Part shown: in pieces, positions 55,298 through 63,230 of the stretch | How the letters are laid out: every line of letters begins with the position of its first letter | Numbering within the stretch: the first letter of the stretch is position 1 | DNA from: Colwellia sp. | GTDB taxonomy: Bacteria > Pseudomonadota > Gammaproteobacteria > Enterobacterales > Alteromonadaceae | DNA length: 64,000 nucleotides | Direction: 5' to 3' | NCBI GenBank assembly: GCA_013215465.1 | Contig: JABSOW010000016.1 | Location: forward strand, 50,114 to 114,113 | Made by a program: the position numbers and the translations under genes | The notes under the pieces: model-generated | Database searches by the model: none | Seen by the model: the letters and a program-made list of their open reading frames with translations, nothing else | What the model was told of the DNA's origin: nothing

Positions 55298-55355
55298 ATA
55301 CCAATTGAAGTAATGAGTTGAACATTCAGCGAGAATTCATTATTTCATTTGGTAT
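55298..55355. mobile_element. MITE-like repeat, 58-bp internal-deletion copy C
   Basis: It has both termini (ATACCAATTGAAGTAATGAG ... TTCATTATTTCATTTGGTAT) and the left inner block ACATTCAGCGAGAATT, then jumps to the right end. It is thus a deletion derivative of the full element. Located in the metB-metJ divergent region, 34 bp before the metJ start. Confidence 0.8.
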
Positions 55356-55389
55356 AATAAGATAACTAGAATAATATTGAGGAAGTAAC

Positions 55390-55719
55390 ATGGCTCAGTG
55401 GAATGACGAATATATAAATCCCTATGCCGAGCATGGAAAAAAAAGCGAGCAGGTAAAAAAAATTACCGTTTCAATTCCTTTACGTGTTTTGAAAGTATTA
55501 ACTGATGAACGTACCAGACGCCAAGTAAATAACTTACGTCACGCGACTAACAGTGAATTATTATGTGAAGCATTTTTACATGCATTTACTGGTCAACCTT
55601 TACCTGATGATGAAGATTTAGCGAAAGATAATAATGAAAAACTACCAGCAAGCGTACGTCGCATCTTAGAAGAAAAGGGCATAACTGATTTTAGCGCTTA
55701 TGACGTAGATGAAGACTGA
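55390..55719 (+). CDS. metJ: Methionine repressor MetJ
   Basis: 109 residues, almost fully alignable to enteric MetJ by eye: [40 protein letters not shown] (beta-ribbon and helix A), [24 protein letters not shown] ribbon-helix-helix repressor using S-adenosylmethionine as corepressor for methionine genes. Met boxes upstream support autoregulation and metB control. Ribosome site GAGGAAG precedes ATG. Confidence 0.97.
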   Translation: MAQWNDEYINPYAEHGKKSEQVKKITVSIPLRVLKVLTDERTRRQVNNLRHATNSELLCEAFLHAFTGQPLPDDEDLAKDNNEKLPASVRRILEEKGITDFSAYDVDED

Positions 55720-55720
55720 G

Positions 55721-55754
55721 CCCTTCGACCCTTCAACAAGCTCAGGACGAACGG
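55721..55754. repeat. Dispersed palindromic repeat of the 'PELVEG' type
   Basis: CCCTTCGACCCTTCAACAAG followed by CTCAGGACGAACGG. On the minus strand it reads GTTCGTCCTGAGCTTGTTGA AGG, a short repeat known from many unrelated bacterial genomes (it translates as VRPELVEG). It is immediately after the metJ stop. Confidence 0.7.
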
Positions 55755-55896
55755 AAAATCTGCTTATATTCGCGTAAAAGTAGGTAAAGACTCCATTCAT
55801 GCTGAACGTGAGGTACGAGCAGTCGAAATACGAGTAAAAAAATAGTAGCAAACTCGGTAGAGCTCGCTACTATTATTGCTCGTAACTCGTTACTAT

Positions 55897-56964
55897 TTAC
55901 TTGTGGTATGGCTTACTTAAACGATGTACACATTCAATAAAGTGCCCTGCATGCTCAGGTTTAACATCTGGATGAATACCATGACCTAAGTTAAACACGT
56001 GTCCTGTGCCCCCTTGACCAAAACCAGCCAAGATCTTCGCTACTTCTTCCTCTATACGAGGTAAAGGTGCATATAACATTGACGGGTCCATATTCCCTTG
56101 CAAAGCCACTTTATCACCTACCCGTGCTTTAGCCTGTTCAATATCAATTGTCCAATCAAGTCCTACCGCATCACAACCTGTCGCGACAATATCTTCTAAC
56201 CACATGCCGCCATTTTTAGTAAACAAAGTAACCGGCACTTGGCGACCATCTGCATGACGAGTTAAACCGTCAACTATCTTAGCCATGTATTGTAGTGAAA
56301 AGTCTTTATAATCTCGTGGTGATAACACACCACCCCAAGTATCAAATACCATGACTGATTGCGCGCCAGCGGCGATTTGACCGTTAAGGTAAGTAATGAC
56401 AGAGTCTGCTAACTTATCAAGTAACAAGTGTAAACTTTGCGGATCTGAGAACATCATTTTTTTGATTTTAGTAAAAGCTTTTGAGCTGCCACCTTCAATC
56501 ATATAAGTTGCTAACGTCCACGGACTGCCAGAGAAACCAATTAAAGGTACTTCACCCTTTAATTCTTTGCGGATAGTACGCACTGCATTCATAACATAGC
56601 CCAATTCATCTTCTGGATCAGGAATGCCTATTTTATCAATATCGGCTTTACAGGTAATTGGATTAGTAAATTTAGGGCCTTCACCGGTCTCAAAATATAA
56701 ACCTAAACCCATCGCATCCGGGATAGTTAAAATATCACTAAACAGAATAGCTGCATCAAGCTTAAAACGGCGTAAAGGCTGAATAGTTACTTCACAAGCA
56801 AACTCAGCATTACGGCACAAAGACATAAAATCACCTGCCGTCGCTCTAAGCTCGCGATATTCAGGTAAATAACGTCCGGCTTGACGCATCATCCATACAG
56901 GGGTGTAATCTACTGGTTGTTTTAATAACGCACGTAAATAATTATCATTTTTTAATTCTGTCAC
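55897..56964 (-). CDS. hemE: Uroporphyrinogen decarboxylase
   Basis: Decarboxylates uroporphyrinogen III to coproporphyrinogen III in heme synthesis. 355 residues from GTG 56964, matching the usual start (xTELKNDxYLRALL) and having GAGG eight bases upstream; an ATG seven codons earlier lacks a ribosome site. Family motifs: [64 protein letters not shown]. It is monocistronic and convergent with metJ. Confidence 0.96.
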   Translation of the reverse strand: MTELKNDNYLRALLKQPVDYTPVWMMRQAGRYLPEYRELRATAGDFMSLCRNAEFACEVTIQPLRRFKLDAAILFSDILTIPDAMGLGLYFETGEGPKFTNPITCKADIDKIGIPDPEDELGYVMNAVRTIRKELKGEVPLIGFSGSPWTLATYMIEGGSSKAFTKIKKMMFSDPQSLHLLLDKLADSVITYLNGQIAAGAQSVMVFDTWGGVLSPRDYKDFSLQYMAKIVDGLTRHADGRQVPVTLFTKNGGMWLEDIVATGCDAVGLDWTIDIEQAKARVGDKVALQGNMDPSMLYAPLPRIEEEVAKILAGFGQGGTGHVFNLGHGIHPDVKPEHAGHFIECVHRLSKPYHK

Positions 56965-57258
56965 CAACAAATCCTCTAAATTCATTTACTGTCTGCTTGC
57001 TCTCGTTGCTATTACTTAAAGATAACAAGAAATTTATGCCGCGTATTCTAGCACTGGTACAATTTTGGATCTATGCGCCAAATCAATTGCTTTTATGAAC
57101 TTCAACAAATTATTAATAATAAATTAAAAATATTTTTAAGCTATAATTCTATGCTAGCTATTTTTAAATAGAGTAACAATCAGTTACTTAGCTAAATCAG
57201 TATCAAAAAAAACGCCTTGTACGAAAAGATTCGTCGAGTTTATACTCTATTAAAGTTG

Positions 57259-57287
57259 TTGCAGCGGGGAAAACGCTTTGGTATAAA
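57259..57287 (+). promoter_or_regulatory. Sigma-70-like promoter of a putative sRNA
   Basis: TTGCAG, a 17-bp spacer, and TATAAA: near-consensus spacing in a region with no downstream ORF, about 100 bp ahead of a strong terminator. Confidence 0.5.
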
Positions 57288-57293
57288 ATAGCC

Positions 57294-57414
57294 GCAAAGG
57301 CAAAGAAGTCTAAATAATAATAACAATTGCTAGCAAGAATAAATAATAAGAAGCTTGTTCAACAAGACCATAAAGCGAGCATTTCAAGCCTTTCTCTTTG
57401 AGAAAGGCTTTTTT
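57294..57414 (+). ncRNA. Putative small RNA
   Basis: A transcript from about 57294 (7 nt after the -10) to the terminator would be about 120 nt, with an A-rich unstructured middle (AAATAATAATAACAA, AATAAATAATAAG) suitable for Hfq binding and a terminal hairpin. It does not match any sRNA I recognise (not Spot 42 or RyhB by eye). No ORF with a ribosome site is present. Confidence 0.4.
57386..57414 (+). terminator. Strong intrinsic terminator
   Basis: AAGCCTTTCT-CTTTG-AGAAAGGCTT followed by a T-run: a 10-bp perfect stem with a 5-nt loop. No protein gene ends here in the plus direction, so it points to a non-coding transcript. Confidence 0.85.
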
Positions 57415-57460
57415 ATTGCCTAAATATAAAAGCTTTCATTAACAGTACCAATGGCGTTTT

Positions 57461-57577
57461 TCAATATTCGCCATCATCAGCATTATGCAAGTTAACACAA
57501 TTTCGACCATATTCTTTGGCATGATATAAAGCTTTATCGGCAATTGAAATCAATTTCGGCTAGTTAATATGCTCACC
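57461..57577 (-). pseudogene. Relic of a GGDEF diguanylate cyclase C terminus
   Basis: On the minus strand the frame reads EHIN, an amber stop at 57560-57562, then PKLISIADKALYHAKEYGRN and CVNLHNADDGEY with a natural stop at 57461. LISIADKALYHAKEYGRN is the signature end of GGDEF domains (the stop probably replaces Trp). The catalytic part is absent. Confidence 0.75.
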
Positions 57578-57713
57578 TTGATAATGAATTGCTCAGACAT
57601 CCTGGAACGGGTAGATATACTCAAAGTAAGGGGAAAGCTAATGATTTGTTATTTGCTTATCTAACGCTAACCATTTAAATTTCTCTTAATATATAACCTC
57701 AAGAGATTAAACC

Positions 57714-58190
57714 ATGAATAAGCCACAACGGGATATTACCCTACGATTTTTAGCTGAGCCGCAAGATGTCAATTTTGGTGGAAAAGTACACGGTGGGGCA
57801 GTAATGAAATGGATTGATTTAGCCGCTTATGCTTGCGCAGCGGGTTGGAGTGGTCGTTATTGTGTTACGGCTTACGCGGGTGGAATTCGCTTTATTGTTC
57901 CTATACATGTCGGTAGCTTAGTAGAAGTGGAAGCCAAAGTTATTTACACCGGCAATTCTTCGATGCATATAGCAGTAGAAGTTAATGCTTGTGATCCAAA
58001 ATCATTAAACCGTCGCTTAACGACTCATTGTATTGTGATTATGGTGGCTGTTGATCAAAATGGCCAATCCGAACAGGTACCTCAGTGGGTTCCTGAAACC
58101 GAAGCAGATAAAAAACAACATAGCACTGCGAAAAAATTAATGGAAATGCGTAAGCAAATTGGCGAAGAAATGCAAATTTTTGTTGATTAG
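57714..58190 (+). CDS. Acyl-CoA thioesterase, hotdog fold (YciA-like)
   Basis: 158 residues of the BFIT/YciA group: DITLRFLAEPQDVNFGGKVH and HGGAVMKWIDLAAYACAAGW contain the hotdog active-site helix with the catalytic Asp; SLVEVEAKVIYTGNSSMHIAVEV is the central strand. It hydrolyses acyl-CoA to free acid and CoA; the chain-length preference cannot be told. AAGAG ribosome site before ATG. No operon partner. Confidence 0.9.
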   Translation: MNKPQRDITLRFLAEPQDVNFGGKVHGGAVMKWIDLAAYACAAGWSGRYCVTAYAGGIRFIVPIHVGSLVEVEAKVIYTGNSSMHIAVEVNACDPKSLNRRLTTHCIVIMVAVDQNGQSEQVPQWVPETEADKKQHSTAKKLMEMRKQIGEEMQIFVD

Positions 58191-58287
58191 TACAATAGTT
58201 CCGCCGTCAGCCTCGTGTTATTTTTCGTACTGGCGGTAGGTACTTAGCTTTACTCTGGCTCCATAACGCTGTATCTAGGGTTAAATT

Positions 58288-59163
58288 TTGATAACCAAGC
58301 TATTTTTTTTCATCTTAATATTTATTGCTTATGCTAATCCCAGTTTTGCCTTAGGAAAACTGGGTCACCAAATTGTTTGTCAATTAGCTTTTGAGCACTT
58401 GCCGCTCGCACAACAAACTCAACTATCGGCTTTACTTAATGCTATCCCAAAAAAACATCAGCACTTAATTAACCATTACAATTATAAAAAACCAAACAGC
58501 CAAATAACCTTTGCTAGCGCTTGTACTTGGGCTGATGCGATCAAACCCTTAGATAAATTCAAAGCGTACCGTCCTTGGCATTATATGAATGTACCGCGCG
58601 ATCACAGTAGTATAAAAGCCAACGATTGCCGTAAAAACTGTTTACCTCAAGCTATTTTAAAGCATCAACAAATATTAGCTAAAACCAAAAAAAAGCCAAA
58701 TTGGCAACAAACACAAGCATTACTTTTTTTAGGCCATTGGCTAGGTGATATTCATCAACCTTTGCATATCAGTTTTTCCGACGACTTAGGCGGCAATAAG
58801 GTTAAATTTTCCCACTTAACAACGAAGTGCAAAAATTTACATAGCTATTGGGATGATTGTATTTTATATAAAGGAAGAAAAAGTAAAGCAAAGTGGTTGA
58901 CGTTATTAACAAAAAAGTGGCAGCAACATTCGCAGCCAAACTGGCAAACAGAACAGGTTTGGCAATGGGCTGAGGAATATTTTCAGTTAGTAAAAAGTGC
59001 TAGCTTGAACTATTGCCAAGTAAATAACCAAGGCAGCTGCCAAAAACTGACAGGTAAAATAAAATTGCCAAAAAATTATTTTAGCCACCATCAAGTTATT
59101 ATGGAACAAAGGTTACTATTAGCCGCACAGCGATTAACAAAAATACTTGTAGCTACATTATAG
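58288..59163 (+). CDS. S1/P1-type nuclease (phospholipase C/P1 fold)
   Basis: 291 residues starting with TTG. Signal peptide to about residue 21 (ends SFA). The trinuclear zinc ligands are in place: GKLGHQIV, ACTWADAIK, RPWHYMNV, LFLGHWLGDIHQPLHISF and LHSYWDDC. Such secreted enzymes degrade single-stranded DNA/RNA and release phosphate. Mature P1 nucleases start with Trp, whose amino group binds zinc; here the predicted first residue is Leu (LGKLGH). Many Lys residues give a basic surface, fitting nucleic acid binding. Confidence 0.9.
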   Translation: MITKLFFFILIFIAYANPSFALGKLGHQIVCQLAFEHLPLAQQTQLSALLNAIPKKHQHLINHYNYKKPNSQITFASACTWADAIKPLDKFKAYRPWHYMNVPRDHSSIKANDCRKNCLPQAILKHQQILAKTKKKPNWQQTQALLFLGHWLGDIHQPLHISFSDDLGGNKVKFSHLTTKCKNLHSYWDDCILYKGRKSKAKWLTLLTKKWQQHSQPNWQTEQVWQWAEEYFQLVKSASLNYCQVNNQGSCQKLTGKIKLPKNYFSHHQVIMEQRLLLAAQRLTKILVATL

Positions 59164-59251
59164 TTGCCAGTTTTGAGTTAATAGTTTCGAAGAGACACGG
59201 CTGATAGGGCGGCATCTCGCTACTCGTAACTGTTAACTCGAAGCATTGCTT

Positions 59252-59299
59252 ATACCAAATGAAATAATGAACGTCTCAATTCATTACTTCAATTGGTAT
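59252..59299. mobile_element. MITE-like repeat, 48-bp minimal copy D
   Basis: ATACCAAATGAAATAATGAA followed after 8 bp by TTCATTACTTCAATTGGTAT: the two termini in reverse orientation relative to copies A-C, almost nothing between. The end abuts the stop codon of the glycosyltransferase gene. Confidence 0.8.
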
Positions 59300-60528
59300 T
59301 AAAGTTTGTTTTTCACTTCAATCCATTGCGACATATACTTAGTACTTTTATGGTGATGATGATTCAGCATAGAGCCAATAAAGTTATGCTGCCGGTGTTG
59401 CTCTAAATTAGCTAGTAGCGCATCAATACAACCTGACAATGCTTTAAAATGTTTAACTTGTTCAAATAACTGTTCTGCATTTTCAGCCCCTAAATCACTC
59501 GCTATTTGCCAGGCACTCGCTTGTTGATAAAGTTTTACCGCAGCATCCGCAATCGTTTGCGCCTCATTGGCCACCATTCCTGGCCAAGCTAAGTTGGTTT
59601 GCATACCTTCAATACCAATATCGGTAGTGACCGAAGGAGTTGCACATAACATCGCTTCAGCCAATTTGCCTTTTATACCGGCACCAAAACGTAAAGGCGC
59701 TAAACATACTCGCGCAGATTGCATCGCATGTATCGCATCATCAACCCAACCTTTAACTAAAAACCCTGATTTTGGATCATGTAAATCAGTGGCTTTCGGC
59801 GGCGGATAAGCGCCACAGATCAACAATTCAGCTTTTGGTAATTGCTGACGAATTAATGGCCAAATTTGTTGTTTTAGCCATAATACGCAATCCCAATTAG
59901 GTGAATGACGAAAATTTCCAATAGAAATAAAGCCCTGTCGCTGCTCATAAGACGGGTTATCTTGTTGTCGCTGCTGTTGATTAAAAACAAAGGGCAAGTA
60001 ATGTAATAAGCTCGCATCAACTTTAAATAAATCGGTCAACAATGCAATTTCTACCGGTGAAATCATTAGCGTTAAATCACAACGAAAAATTGCCGCCACT
60101 TCTCTTTGCGCTAAATCTGAAGTCAACAAGTCAGCATTGGTCATAGTGCGCTTTTGTTTATAAGCATTATGGCGAGCATTACGTAAACAAAATAAATCTT
60201 CAGTATCTAATATTCTCAACGCTTGTGGACATTGTTCACTAACACGCCAACCAAATTGCTCTTCCATCATAAAACGGTCGAACATCACCACGTCAGGTTG
60301 TAAGTTATTGATAAAGTAATCAAAACTTGAGCAATTTAACTGAATATTGGTGCAATCTACATTCAGTTGAGCTAAATCAGCCATATGCTCAGTACGTTGA
60401 GCCGTACACGCAAAGGTTATGTCATAGTCTTGCTGATGGAAGAACTGAATTAATTGCAACATTCGACTACCTGCTGCAGAAGAATTAGGCTCAGGCCAAA
60501 CCCAGCCGATGATTAAAAATTTTTTCAT
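59299..60528 (-). CDS. Glycosyltransferase, GT4-like
   Basis: 409 residues from ATG 60528 (MKKFLIIGWVWPEPNSSAAG); the in-frame ATG 16 codons earlier is less likely. Two Rossmann halves: a first with AGSRMLQLIQFFHQQDYDIT, and a second with the acceptor-nucleotide region ISIGNFRHSPNWDCVLWLKQ, LLICGAYPPP and APLRFGAGIKGKLAEAML, the E-x7-E-like motif of GT-B enzymes. The sugar and acceptor are unknown; no polysaccharide cluster surrounds it. The stop codon TAA is formed at the junction with MITE copy D. Confidence 0.82.
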   Translation of the reverse strand: MKKFLIIGWVWPEPNSSAAGSRMLQLIQFFHQQDYDITFACTAQRTEHMADLAQLNVDCTNIQLNCSSFDYFINNLQPDVVMFDRFMMEEQFGWRVSEQCPQALRILDTEDLFCLRNARHNAYKQKRTMTNADLLTSDLAQREVAAIFRCDLTLMISPVEIALLTDLFKVDASLLHYLPFVFNQQQRQQDNPSYEQRQGFISIGNFRHSPNWDCVLWLKQQIWPLIRQQLPKAELLICGAYPPPKATDLHDPKSGFLVKGWVDDAIHAMQSARVCLAPLRFGAGIKGKLAEAMLCATPSVTTDIGIEGMQTNLAWPGMVANEAQTIADAAVKLYQQASAWQIASDLGAENAEQLFEQVKHFKALSGCIDALLANLEQHRQHNFIGSMLNHHHHKSTKYMSQWIEVKNKL

Positions 60529-60613
60529 AAAATGAAAGCGACTTGAAATAAAAATATTATACACGCTCTTTACCATTCATGGCATCGCGACGTATCCTTC
60601 ATCCTAAACATAA

Positions 60614-60647
60614 AAAAGCCAGCTACAATAATTTGCAGCTGGCTTTT
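60614..60647. terminator. Terminator downstream of fkpA-like gene
   Basis: AAAAGCCAGCT / AGCTGGCTTTT, an 11-bp perfect stem with a 12-nt loop, A/T runs on both sides. Ends the leftward fkpA-like transcript. Confidence 0.8.
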
Positions 60648-60695
60648 CGCAACTCGTTACGGTATTACTAGTAACTATTTACGTGTAACTAAAAC

Positions 60696-61472
60696 TTATT
60701 TCTCTGCTGAAGGTTGAGCACCTACTTGAGGAGCTGGCTCAGCTTTTTGAATTTCTAATAACTCAATTTCAAACTCTAATACTGAGTTACCCGGAATACG
60801 TGGTGGATTCCCATTTGGACCGTATGCTAAGTCTGAAGGAATGGTAAATTTAAATTTCGCACCAACCGACATAAGTTGCACGCCTTCAGTCCAGCCTCTA
60901 ATAACACGATTTAATGGGAATACCGCCGGCTCACCACGATCGTATGAGCTATCAAAAGTATCACCATTTAAAAAAGTACCTTTGTAATGTACTTTTACTG
61001 TGTCGGTAGCCACAGGTTTTTCCCCTGCACCTTCAGTTAATACTAAATATTGAATACCTGATTCAGTAACTTTTACACCGTCTTTTTTAGCATTGTCTTC
61101 AAGAAATTTCAGACCAAATTCTAAACTTTCTTTAGCTTCTTTTACTGACATTTCTTGTTTTTTCGTTTTCATGATTTGTTCTAAGTTCGCCAACAATGCT
61201 TGAACTTCTTCTTTTTCAATTACTGCTTTATCATTAATACTATCAACAAAACCACGCACGATTAATTCTTTATCAAGCGCTAACCCTAATTTGTCATGTT
61301 CATCTAAATTACGTTGCATGTAACTACCAATAGAAGCGCCGAGGCCATAGGCTTGTTTTTGTATTTCAGTATCTAATACTGGTGCTTTCGCTTCTTCTGT
61401 TTTAGCGCCTTCTTGACAACCAACCACCGCTAATAAAGCAACCGCAATTAAAGTGGGTTTAAATAATTTCAT
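60696..61472 (-). CDS. FKBP-type peptidyl-prolyl isomerase, FkpA/Mip-like lipoprotein
   Basis: 258 residues from ATG 61472 (GGAG ribosome site). Lipoprotein signal (LLAVVGCQEG), N-terminal helical dimerisation domain (about 35-130; QKQAYGLGASIGSYMQRNLD) and FKBP domain (about 145-245; VKVHYKGTFLNGDTFDSSYD, FPLNRVIRGWTEGVQLM, IPSDLAYGPNG). A periplasmic folding helper like FkpA, here lipid-anchored. Monocistronic. Confidence 0.92.
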   Translation of the reverse strand: MKLFKPTLIAVALLAVVGCQEGAKTEEAKAPVLDTEIQKQAYGLGASIGSYMQRNLDEHDKLGLALDKELIVRGFVDSINDKAVIEKEEVQALLANLEQIMKTKKQEMSVKEAKESLEFGLKFLEDNAKKDGVKVTESGIQYLVLTEGAGEKPVATDTVKVHYKGTFLNGDTFDSSYDRGEPAVFPLNRVIRGWTEGVQLMSVGAKFKFTIPSDLAYGPNGNPPRIPGNSVLEFEIELLEIQKAEPAPQVGAQPSAEK

Positions 61473-61607
61473 TAATTTCTCCATTAAAACATCACAATTG
61501 GAGAATTCCCCAATCCATTTATCAGTTTAACTTAACTAAAATAAAGCTAAACAATTTAAAAAAACGCCTTATACTAACGAGAAATGATAAAATAAAAAAG
61601 ACCTAAT

Positions 61608-62636
61608 ATGTTGCTTAATTTTTCAAAACATCAAAAGCACCTGTTATCGGTGATGAAAATTTCAGTCACTCTATTGCTGTCAGGCATTTTTTTGCCCGCA
61701 TGTAGCCCCTCTGGCGATAAACCCATTCAAAGATTTCAACACGCCATCGAAGGTAGCTACGCTGCTGACATTTCTAATGACGGCAAGTGGAGTGTTATTT
61801 CATCTATTCATCACGGCATTAGCGTTTGGGACTTAGAAAAAAACGCCTTAACGTACCAATGGTCACAAAAACAAGATAGCAGTGATGATTTAGTGTTAGC
61901 CATTGATATCAGTGATAATAATAGCCATGCACTCACCGCTAGTCGAGAAAACTTTGCCTTGTGGAATATGAAAACTGGTCAGTCAGAAGGTTACTGGCGG
62001 ATACGTGAGTCAAACATTCGTGATATTGCCGTTAGCAATAATGGTAATTACTTACTTATCGGCAAAAGTAATGGTGTCGTGGTACATGTAGCGGTGGATA
62101 CCGGCAGGCGTTTAGAGTTTTTAGGTCATAAAGAAAAAATAAATACCGTTGATATGATGCCCAACGGCAGAGTAGCTATGTCAGGTGGCAATGATTTTAT
62201 TGCCTATGTTTGGGATACAGTATCCGGGCAAGTCATTTATCAATTTAATCACACCAGCCGAGTATCAAAAGTTGCCCTTGATAGCCAAGGGCGTTTTGCA
62301 TTCTCGGCTGATAGTATGAAATCAGCCCATATATGGAATTTAAAAACGGGTGAATTAATCAGTAAGCTAAAAGGCACTAAACGTCACGAAGTATTTAGCT
62401 CGGTGAGTTTTTCACCTGATGGCAAAACCTTGGTGACAGGGGCAGCAAGCAGCAAAGTTAGCGTGTGGGATATCGCCACAGGAAAACGCACCGCTAATTG
62501 GCGTGTTACCCCAAAAGAAGCAAATAGACCTACCGGAGCCGTTGTTTATAGCCTAGCTTTTAGCGATAATAGCACGCTAATAACAGAAAGCTCCTCTGGA
62601 TATGCTGAACTATGGCATATTCCCCAAGCACATTAA
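61608..62636 (+). CDS. WD40-repeat lipoprotein
   Basis: 342 residues; a lipoprotein signal with LPAC lipobox at about residue 32 (ATG 61653, MKISVTLLL, would give a more usual length of signal). The mature protein is a seven-blade-type WD40 propeller: ISVWDLEKN, FALWNMKTG, AYVWDTVSGQ, AHIWNLKTGEL, VSVWDIATGK, AELWHIP. It probably scaffolds an envelope complex; partner unknown. slyX follows 23 bp later. Confidence 0.85.
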   Translation: MLLNFSKHQKHLLSVMKISVTLLLSGIFLPACSPSGDKPIQRFQHAIEGSYAADISNDGKWSVISSIHHGISVWDLEKNALTYQWSQKQDSSDDLVLAIDISDNNSHALTASRENFALWNMKTGQSEGYWRIRESNIRDIAVSNNGNYLLIGKSNGVVVHVAVDTGRRLEFLGHKEKINTVDMMPNGRVAMSGGNDFIAYVWDTVSGQVIYQFNHTSRVSKVALDSQGRFAFSADSMKSAHIWNLKTGELISKLKGTKRHEVFSSVSFSPDGKTLVTGAASSKVSVWDIATGKRTANWRVTPKEANRPTGAVVYSLAFSDNSTLITESSSGYAELWHIPQAH

Positions 62637-62659
62637 CCTGTAACAATAGAATTAAGTAA

Positions 62660-62899
62660 ATGACCAACGACAGCCAAAAAACAGAAATCAATAAACTAGA
62701 AGAGCGTATAATTGCCCTGGAGTCTCGCAACACTTTTCAAGATGATGTGATTGAACAACTCAGTGAAGAATTAGCCGTACATCAAACGCAAATTTCAGCG
62801 TTGAAAGAGCAAATTCAATTAGTGGCCAACCGCCTAAAAGATGCGGGGAGTATGTCATCAAATAATGATGAAGTAGAGCCACCGCCACCACACTATTAA
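62660..62899 (+). CDS. slyX: SlyX family protein
   Basis: 79 residues, mostly one coiled coil (LEERIIALESRNTFQDDVIEQL) ending in PPPPHY, the conserved tail of SlyX. Function is unclear in all species. It is probably co-transcribed with the WD40 lipoprotein; fkpA-slyX adjacency is a known gammaproteobacterial arrangement. Confidence 0.9.
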   Translation: MTNDSQKTEINKLEERIIALESRNTFQDDVIEQLSEELAVHQTQISALKEQIQLVANRLKDAGSMSSNNDEVEPPPPHY

Positions 62900-63230
62900 C
62901 CTGAGTTAATTAGGGTTTTATCGTACAAATTTAAAAAACAGGTCAACCAAAACCTGTTACAGGGTCGAACAAAACAGTCTTGATTTTTAGACTAGTACTG
63001 CCTAAGTTTATACTCCCTTGTTTCAAAGGTAGCTGATATTATAAGTATATTGCTATCTCGCTTTAGCCTCCTAAGTGAGATAGTAGCTAACCGTCACTTT
63101 TGCCACAAAGAACTAAACCGCTCACGCGGTAATGGTGTTCTTGGCTAACACTGCATTTCCTTCTAACATTTATGCTTTTTAATACTCTAACTCCTCAGGC
63201 ATTTCGCCTACAACCAGAGGAGTTAATCTC
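62900..63230. other. Boundary region between slyX and a mobile recombinase gene
   Basis: 331 bp without a gene. Contains AACAGGT/ACCTGTT hairpin after slyX, an 11-bp stem with one mismatch (CTATCTCGCTT / AAGTGAGATAG, 63053-63083), and a hairpin enclosing the recombinase ribosome site (63189-63224). The left end of the mobile element probably lies here, but I cannot place its terminus. Confidence 0.5.
63189..63224 (+). promoter_or_regulatory. Hairpin masking the recombinase ribosome site
   Basis: AACTCCTC pairs with GAGGAGTT, and GGC pairs with GCC inside, so the GAGGAG Shine-Dalgarno 7-12 bp before ATG 63231 is in a stem. This would lower translation of the recombinase. Confidence 0.5.

Larger units (their letters stand above)
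56986..57713. other. Large intergenic region (sRNA candidate and GGDEF relic)
   Basis: About 730 bp without an intact gene. From left to right: an AT-rich hemE upstream stretch with a TATAAT at about 57143, a promoter-like pair and terminator bracketing a possible sRNA (57259-57414), and the decayed C terminus of a GGDEF protein on the minus strand (57461-57577). The last 130 bp are the promoter region of the thioesterase gene. Confidence 0.6.

Noticed and set aside
55666..55851. Minus-strand frame of 61 codons after metJ
   Set aside because: It contains the VRPELVEG wording produced by translating a dispersed repeat, overlaps metJ, and has no ribosome site.
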